A DNA stretch of 10,535 nt from positions 1 to 10,535 of the forward strand of contig JACZWN010000123.1 of the NCBI GenBank assembly GCA_022572105.1. Reading direction: 5' to 3'. This stretch comes from Pseudomonadota bacterium. Its GTDB lineage: Bacteria; Pseudomonadota; Alphaproteobacteria; Kiloniellales; J153. Under the pieces are notes generated by a model, which ran no database searches, was not told where the DNA came from, and worked only from the letters and a program-made list of their open reading frames with translations. The first letter of the stretch is position 1. Each line of letters opens with the position of its first letter. Positions 7,200 through 10,535 of this stretch are shown in pieces. The position numbers and the translations under genes are program-made.

Positions 7200-8374
7200 C
7201 GATCGACCTCGCCGAAGACGATGTCCAGGGAGCCCAGGATCGCCACGCTGTCGGCCAGCATGTGGCCGCGGCACATGAAATCCATGGCCGACAAATGCGC
7301 GAAGGCCGGCGGGCGGATCTTGCAGCGGTACGGTTTGTTGGTCCCGTCGGCCACCAGATAGACCGCGAATTCGCCCTTCGGCGTTTCGACCGCCGTGTAG
7401 GTCTCGCCGGCGGGCACGTGAAAACCCTCGGTGTAGAGTTTGAAGTGGTGGATGAGCGCCTCCATGGAGCGCTTCATCTCGGCGCGCCTGGGCGGCGTGA
7501 CCTTGTGGTCCTGGGTCATCACGGGCCCGTCGGGCATGCGCTCGATGCATTGGCGCATAATGCGGATGCTCTGGCGCATCTCCTCGATGCGCACCAGGTA
7601 GCGGTCGAAGCAGTCGCCATTCTTGCCCACCGGAATGTCGAACTCGAGATCCTCGTAGCACTCGTAGGGCTGGGCCTTGCGCAGGTCCCAGGGCGCACCG
7701 GAGGCGCGCAGCATGGGTCCGCTGAAGCCCCAGTCGAGCGCGTCCTCGAGACTGACCGCGCCGATGTCCACGGAGCGCTGGCGGAAGATCCGGTTGTCGG
7801 TCAGCAGGGTCTCGACATCGTCGATGAGCTGGGGGAGGGTCTCGCAGAACCTGGCGATATCCTCGAGCAGGCCGGCCGGCAGGTCCTGATGCACCCCGCC
7901 CGCCCGGAAATATGCCGTGTGCATGCGCGCGCCCGAGACGCGTTCGTAGAACTCCATCAGCTTCTCGCGCTCCTCGAAGGCCCAGAGCAGCGGCGTCATG
8001 GCGCCGATGTCGAGGGCGTAGGTCGCGATGTTCAGCAAGTGGTTGAGAATGCGGCCGATCTCGCAGTAGAGCACGCGAATGTATTGGGCACGCGGCGGCA
8101 CCTCGATGCCGAGCAGCTTCTCCACGGCGAGCAGGAAGGGGTGCTCCTGGTTGAGCGGCGCGGTGTAGTCGAGCCGATCGAAGTACGGCAGCGCCTGGAG
8201 ATAGGTCTTGTACTCGATCAGCTTCTCGGTGCCGCGGTGCAGCATGCCGATGTGCGGGTCGGCGCGCTCGATCACCTCGCCGTCCATCTCGAGCACCAGG
8301 CGCAGCACGCCGTGCGCGGCCGGGTGCTGCGGTCCGAAGTTGAGCGTCATCGACTTGATCAGCCTTTCGGCCAT
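7196..8374 (-). CDS. nuoD: NADH-quinone oxidoreductase subunit D
   Basis: Quinone-site subunit (homologue of the 49-kDa NDUFS2, related to the large subunit of NiFe hydrogenases). It has 392 residues, the normal length for an unfused NuoD. NFGPQHPAAHGVLR at 12-25 is the family signature. His21 and Tyr70 match the quinone-headgroup-binding His38 and Tyr87 of the Thermus protein by spacing and context. The hydrogenase metal-site cysteines are absent, as in all complex I. The C-terminus contains KIRPPAFAHLSAMDFMCRGH and ends DIVFGEVDR, as in mitochondria. The ATG at 8374 shares one base with the nuoC stop (TGATG) and has AGGAGGG about 9 bp upstream. The stop overlaps the nuoE start by 4 bases. 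Confidence 0.98.
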   Translation of the reverse strand: MAERLIKSMTLNFGPQHPAAHGVLRLVLEMDGEVIERADPHIGMLHRGTEKLIEYKTYLQALPYFDRLDYTAPLNQEHPFLLAVEKLLGIEVPPRAQYIRVLYCEIGRILNHLLNIATYALDIGAMTPLLWAFEEREKLMEFYERVSGARMHTAYFRAGGVHQDLPAGLLEDIARFCETLPQLIDDVETLLTDNRIFRQRSVDIGAVSLEDALDWGFSGPMLRASGAPWDLRKAQPYECYEDLEFDIPVGKNGDCFDRYLVRIEEMRQSIRIMRQCIERMPDGPVMTQDHKVTPPRRAEMKRSMEALIHHFKLYTEGFHVPAGETYTAVETPKGEFAVYLVADGTNKPYRCKIRPPAFAHLSAMDFMCRGHMLADSVAILGSLDIVFGEVDR

Positions 8375-9021
8375 CAGCCGTCGCCCTCCTCGCCCGCGGC
8401 GGACTTGGCGTCCGGCTCGGCATCCGCCTCGGCCTTCTCGTCGCCCGGCAGGTGCAGCATGCCCTCCCAGGGACTCATGAAGTCGAAGTCGCGGAATTCC
8501 TGGGGCAGCTTGACCGGCTCGTAGACGACGCGCTTCTGGTCCGGGTCGTAGCGCACCTCGACGTAGCCCGTGAGCGGGAAGTCTTTGCGCAGCGGATGCC
8601 CCTCGAAGCCGTAATCGGTCATGATCCGCCTGAGGTCCGGATGATCGGAGAAGGACACCCCGAAGAGGTCCCAGACCTCGCGCTCGAACCAGTTGGCCGA
8701 GCTGAATACCGCCGTGACCGAGGGCACCGGGGTGCTGGCGTCGGCCGCGAGCTTGATCCGGACCCGCTGGTTGTGCTTGAGCGAGAGCATGTTGTAAACG
8801 ATTTCGAAGCGCGCCTCGCGGTCCGGACGGTCGACCGCGGTCACGTCCATGAGCTGCTTGAACTGACAGTTCTGGTCGTCGCGCAGGAAGGTCAGCAGCT
8901 TGACCACCGCCCGCGCCGTGGTGGTCACCACGAGCTCGCCGTAGCCGACCTCGGCGCCCAGAACCGCGCCCGGATTGGCGGCGTCGATGTAGTCTCCGAG
9001 GTCTATCAAGGCCTGATCCAT
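8374..9021 (-). CDS. nuoC: NADH-quinone oxidoreductase subunit C
   Basis: Peripheral-arm subunit (homologue of the 30-kDa NDUFS3) that packs against NuoD and NuoI and carries no cofactor. It has 215 residues. The family signature is clear at about 113-133: EREVWDLFGVSF followed by HPDLRRI, then GHPLRKDFPLTGYVEVRYD. The last 22 residues are a low-complexity acidic and alanine-rich tail that is probably disordered; such tails are common in alphaproteobacteria. The ATG at 9021 is the first sensible start after the nuoB stop (41-bp gap). I see no good Shine-Dalgarno before it, and upstream in-frame codons offer no ATG, GTG or TTG before the stretch that overlaps nuoB. nuoC is separate from nuoD, unlike the E. 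coli fusion. Confidence 0.97.
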   Translation of the reverse strand: MDQALIDLGDYIDAANPGAVLGAEVGYGELVVTTTARAVVKLLTFLRDDQNCQFKQLMDVTAVDRPDREARFEIVYNMLSLKHNQRVRIKLAADASTPVPSVTAVFSSANWFEREVWDLFGVSFSDHPDLRRIMTDYGFEGHPLRKDFPLTGYVEVRYDPDQKRVVYEPVKLPQEFRDFDFMSPWEGMLHLPGDEKAEADAEPDAKSAAGEEGDG

Positions 9022-9062
9022 GGCGGAGCGCCGGGTGCTATCGTCTCTAATGATAAAGTGCT

Positions 9063-9602
9063 TCAGCGCGCGATGCCGGCGCCGCGTCGGATCTTCTTCT
9101 GCAACTGGATGATGCCGTACAGCAAGGCTTCCGCGGTCGGCGGGCAACCCGGCACGTAGATGTCGACCGGCACGATGCGATCGACGCCGCGCACCACCGA
9201 GTAGGAATAGTGGTAATAGCCGCCACCGTTGGCACAGGAGCCCATGGAGATCACCCAGCGCGGCTCGGCCATCTGGTCGTAGACCTTGCGTAGCGCCGGC
9301 GCCATCTTGTTGGTCAAGGTGCCGGCGACGATCATCACGTCGGATTGGCGCGGGCTCGGCCGGAACACGATGCCGAAGCGGTCGAGATCGTAGCGGCTGC
9401 AGGCGCAATGCATCATCTCGATCGCGCAGCACGCGAGCCCGAAAGTCATCGGCCAGAGCGAACCGCTCTGCGCCCAGGCGGCGAGCTTGTCCATCTGGGC
9501 AACGACGAAGCCCTTGTCCGAGAGCTCGTCGCTCACCTGCCGCGGCACCGCGTCCTGCGTCGCACCCGGGGCAAGCGGCGTCTCGGCCGTCCCTACTCCC
9601 AT
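9063..9602 (-). CDS. nuoB: NADH-quinone oxidoreductase subunit B (cluster N2)
   Basis: Subunit (homologue of PSST/NDUFS7) that holds cluster N2, the direct electron donor to quinone. It has 179 residues. The N2 ligands are Cys58 and Cys59 (GLACCAIEMMH), Cys123 (MGSCANGG) and Cys153 (VPGCPPTAEALLYGI). The first 40 residues are variable, as usual. It is odd in that HCACSRYD places two more cysteines, Cys66 and Cys68, where the mitochondrial type has Met-Ala-Ala, and the cysteine of the mitochondrial RGCDR is valine here (RGVDR). The ATG at 9602 lies 5 bp after the nuoA stop, with GGGAG and AGGG upstream. The first codons lie in one copy of a 15-bp near-repeat shared with the nuoA end. The upstream frame to 10133 is a nuoA shadow. 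Confidence 0.97.
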   Translation of the reverse strand: MGVGTAETPLAPGATQDAVPRQVSDELSDKGFVVAQMDKLAAWAQSGSLWPMTFGLACCAIEMMHCACSRYDLDRFGIVFRPSPRQSDVMIVAGTLTNKMAPALRKVYDQMAEPRWVISMGSCANGGGYYHYSYSVVRGVDRIVPVDIYVPGCPPTAEALLYGIIQLQKKIRRGAGIAR

Positions 9603-9620
9603 TCGCCCTACTCCCACTCT
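9591..9620. repeat. 15-bp near-perfect tandem duplication at the nuoA/nuoB junction
   Basis: Positions 9591-9605 and 9606-9620 agree at 13 of 15 bases, including 11 in a row (ccctactccca). On the coding strand the upstream copy holds the last codons and stop of nuoA (GAG TGG GAG TAG). The downstream copy holds the start of nuoB (ATG GGA GTA GGG). The two copies are read in different frames. Confidence 0.8.
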
Positions 9621-9973
9621 AGGGCCCCCTTCTTCCACTCGTAAACGAAGCCGATCGTGAGGACGGAGAGGAAGATCACCATCGACCAGAAGCCGAACTC
9701 GCCGATCTCGCCCAGCGCCACGGCCCAGGGAAACAGAAAGGCGACCTCCAGATCGAAAATGATGAACAGAATGGCGACCAGGTAGAAACGGACGTCGAAG
9801 CGGCCGCGCGCGTCGTCGAAGGCCTCGAAGCCGCACTCGTAGGCCGAGTCCTTTTCCGAATCGGGCCGCTGGCGCGCCACGATATAGGCGGCCACGACCA
9901 TGATCACGGCCATGGCCGCGGCGATGCCGAGGAAGATCAGGATCGGCAGGTATTCGGCCAACAAGCCTTCCAT
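9608..9973 (-). CDS. nuoA: NADH-quinone oxidoreductase subunit A
   Basis: Small membrane subunit (homologue of ND3), first gene of the operon. It has 121 residues and three helices, at about 8-31, 60-85 and 91-112. The loop between helices 1 and 2 contains the conserved SAYECGFEAF with its cysteine (Cys47), near the quinone channel in structures. FDVRFYLVAILFIIFDLEVAFLFPW is the family core, and the protein ends GALEWE, typical of alphaproteobacteria. The ATG at 9973 has a perfect AGGAGG (9982-9987) 8 bp upstream, the strongest Shine-Dalgarno in the window, and a hairpin right before that. nuoB follows after 5 bp. Confidence 0.97.
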   Translation of the reverse strand: MEGLLAEYLPILIFLGIAAAMAVIMVVAAYIVARQRPDSEKDSAYECGFEAFDDARGRFDVRFYLVAILFIIFDLEVAFLFPWAVALGEIGEFGFWSMVIFLSVLTIGFVYEWKKGALEWE

Positions 9974-9981
9974 TCCCTAGG

Positions 9982-9987
9982 CCTCCT
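9982..9987 (-). promoter_or_regulatory. Shine-Dalgarno of nuoA
   Basis: Read on the minus strand this is AGGAGG, 8 bases before the nuoA ATG. It fixes the nuoA start and is the best ribosome binding site of the operon, as fits its first gene. Confidence 0.85.
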
Positions 9988-9990
9988 GAC

Positions 9991-10011
9991 GCGCCGCGCG
10001 TAGTGCGGCGC
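9991..10011 (-). promoter_or_regulatory. GC-only hairpin in the nuoA leader
   Basis: GCGCCGC (9991-9997) and GCGGCGC (10005-10011) form a perfect 7-bp stem with a 7-base loop. It ends 3 bases from the nuoA Shine-Dalgarno. No T-run follows, so it is not an intrinsic terminator. It could protect the 5' end of the mRNA or influence ribosome access, but chance formation in GC-rich DNA cannot be excluded. Confidence 0.35.
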
Positions 10012-10077
10012 TCCGCGTTTCCCGTACCGCATGGCAGAGCACGGACCGAGAACGGCCCGCGATCCGAATTCGCCCGA

Positions 10078-10106
10078 ACTATACGGCTCCGCGCGCCGCC
10101 GGGAAA
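10078..10106 (-). promoter_or_regulatory. weak promoter candidate for the nuo operon
   Basis: On the minus strand TATAGT (10078-10083) matches five of six bases of the -10 consensus and lies in an otherwise GC-rich leader. At 17 bp spacing the -35 position (10101-10106) reads TTTCCC, which matches only three of six. If it is used, the leader before nuoA would be about 100 bases. The operon could instead be read through from the tRNA-Asp promoter upstream, since no terminator is visible between them. Confidence 0.25.
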
Positions 10107-10193
10107 GCGCCAAAGCCCCGCGGGCGCGACCATTTCCCTAAGTATTTCAGGGCCATCGGACGAGACCGTGGGACGATCTGCGCGAACGGCGGA

Positions 10194-10270
<77 letters not shown>

Positions 10271-10297
10271 GGAAGGCCTGGTTGCTCGGGCCGCCGT

Positions 10298-10326
10298 CAT
10301 GTACTCCACACCCTCTTGGGTGTCAA
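10298..10326 (-). promoter_or_regulatory. sigma-70-type promoter of tRNA-Asp
   Basis: On the minus strand there is a perfect -35 TTGACA (10321-10326), a 17-bp spacer and TACATG (10298-10303), which matches three of six bases of the -10 consensus. The start of transcription would fall near 10291, about 20 bases before the mature tRNA 5' end, as usual for tRNA genes. A perfect 6-bp inverted repeat (ACACCC, TCTT, GGGTGT; 10308-10323) fills most of the spacer and overlaps the -35 box. Confidence 0.6.
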
Positions 10327-10535
10327 GCGACCCACCAGGCGCGGGATCGCCTCTAATATCCGGGATCCGAGCGGCCGTTTATCCGGGGTGAGCGCCGCCG
10401 GGCGCAAGGCGCGGTTCGGCGAACGTCGGACGCCATGCGTCGGTGGTTCCTATCCGTCCCCACCGGCCGGCTTGCGCGTCGGCAACGCCCCCGCCCTGGG
10501 CCGAACAGCGATAGTCCTGCCGGCGCGTGGCGCGC
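10327..10535. other. no gene recognised upstream of the tRNA promoter
   Basis: GC-rich sequence with short open frames running to the window edge on both strands. On the minus strand, frames end at stops at 10450-10452 and 10379-10381. On the plus strand an ATG at 10435 stays open to the edge. None shows a protein motif I recognise and none is long enough to judge. One of the minus-strand frames could be the end of an upstream gene, but nothing here supports a choice. Confidence 0.4.

Noticed and set aside
10136..10152. Imperfect palindrome CCCTAAGTATTTCAGGG after the tRNA as a possible terminator
   Set aside because: The stem is short and broken and no T-run follows in the direction of transcription.

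Overview
The window is an almost complete respiratory complex I (NADH:quinone oxidoreductase, NDH-1) operon. All genes lie on the minus strand, so they read from high to low coordinates: tRNA-Asp, then nuoA-nuoB-nuoC-nuoD-nuoE-nuoF-nuoG-nuoH-nuoI-nuoJ-nuoK, and the first 194 codons of nuoL, which is cut by the left edge. The DNA is strongly GC-rich, which is why long false open frames fill the opposite strand.

The organism is most likely an alphaproteobacterium, perhaps of the Rhodospirillales type. The evidence is separate (not fused) nuoC and nuoD, a 695-residue NuoG without the extra N7 cluster cysteines and with a mitochondria-like C-terminal end, a NuoE with the alphaproteobacterial C-terminal extension, and NuoB/NuoD/NuoI sequences close to the mitochondrial PSST/49-kDa/TYKY type. 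The exact genus cannot be read from this window.

Layout. 10271-10535 holds no gene I can support, but carries a convincing promoter (TTGACA, 17 bp, TACATG) for the tRNA-Asp gene at 10194-10270. 9974-10193 is the leader of nuoA, with a GC-rich hairpin just upstream of a strong Shine-Dalgarno and a weak promoter candidate. From 9973 down to 1 the nuo genes are packed with gaps of 2-9 bp or overlaps of 1-8 bp. The exceptions are 41 bp between nuoB and nuoC and 75 bp of unusually AT-rich sequence between nuoI and nuoJ.

How the genes work together. NuoE, F and G form the NADH-oxidising module (FMN and the iron-sulfur chain). NuoB, C, D and I connect it to the quinone site. NuoA, H, J, K and L are the membrane arm that turns quinone reduction into proton pumping. 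NuoM and NuoN are expected beyond the left edge. All cofactor ligands I checked are present, and no gene looks broken.

I found no undescribed system. The points worth a second look are small: a 15-bp near-tandem duplication that spans the nuoA stop and the nuoB start, a 12-bp tandem repeat in the NuoE tail, two unusual cysteines beside cluster N2 in NuoB, the AT-rich nuoI-nuoJ spacer, the leader hairpin, and a dyad inside the tRNA promoter.
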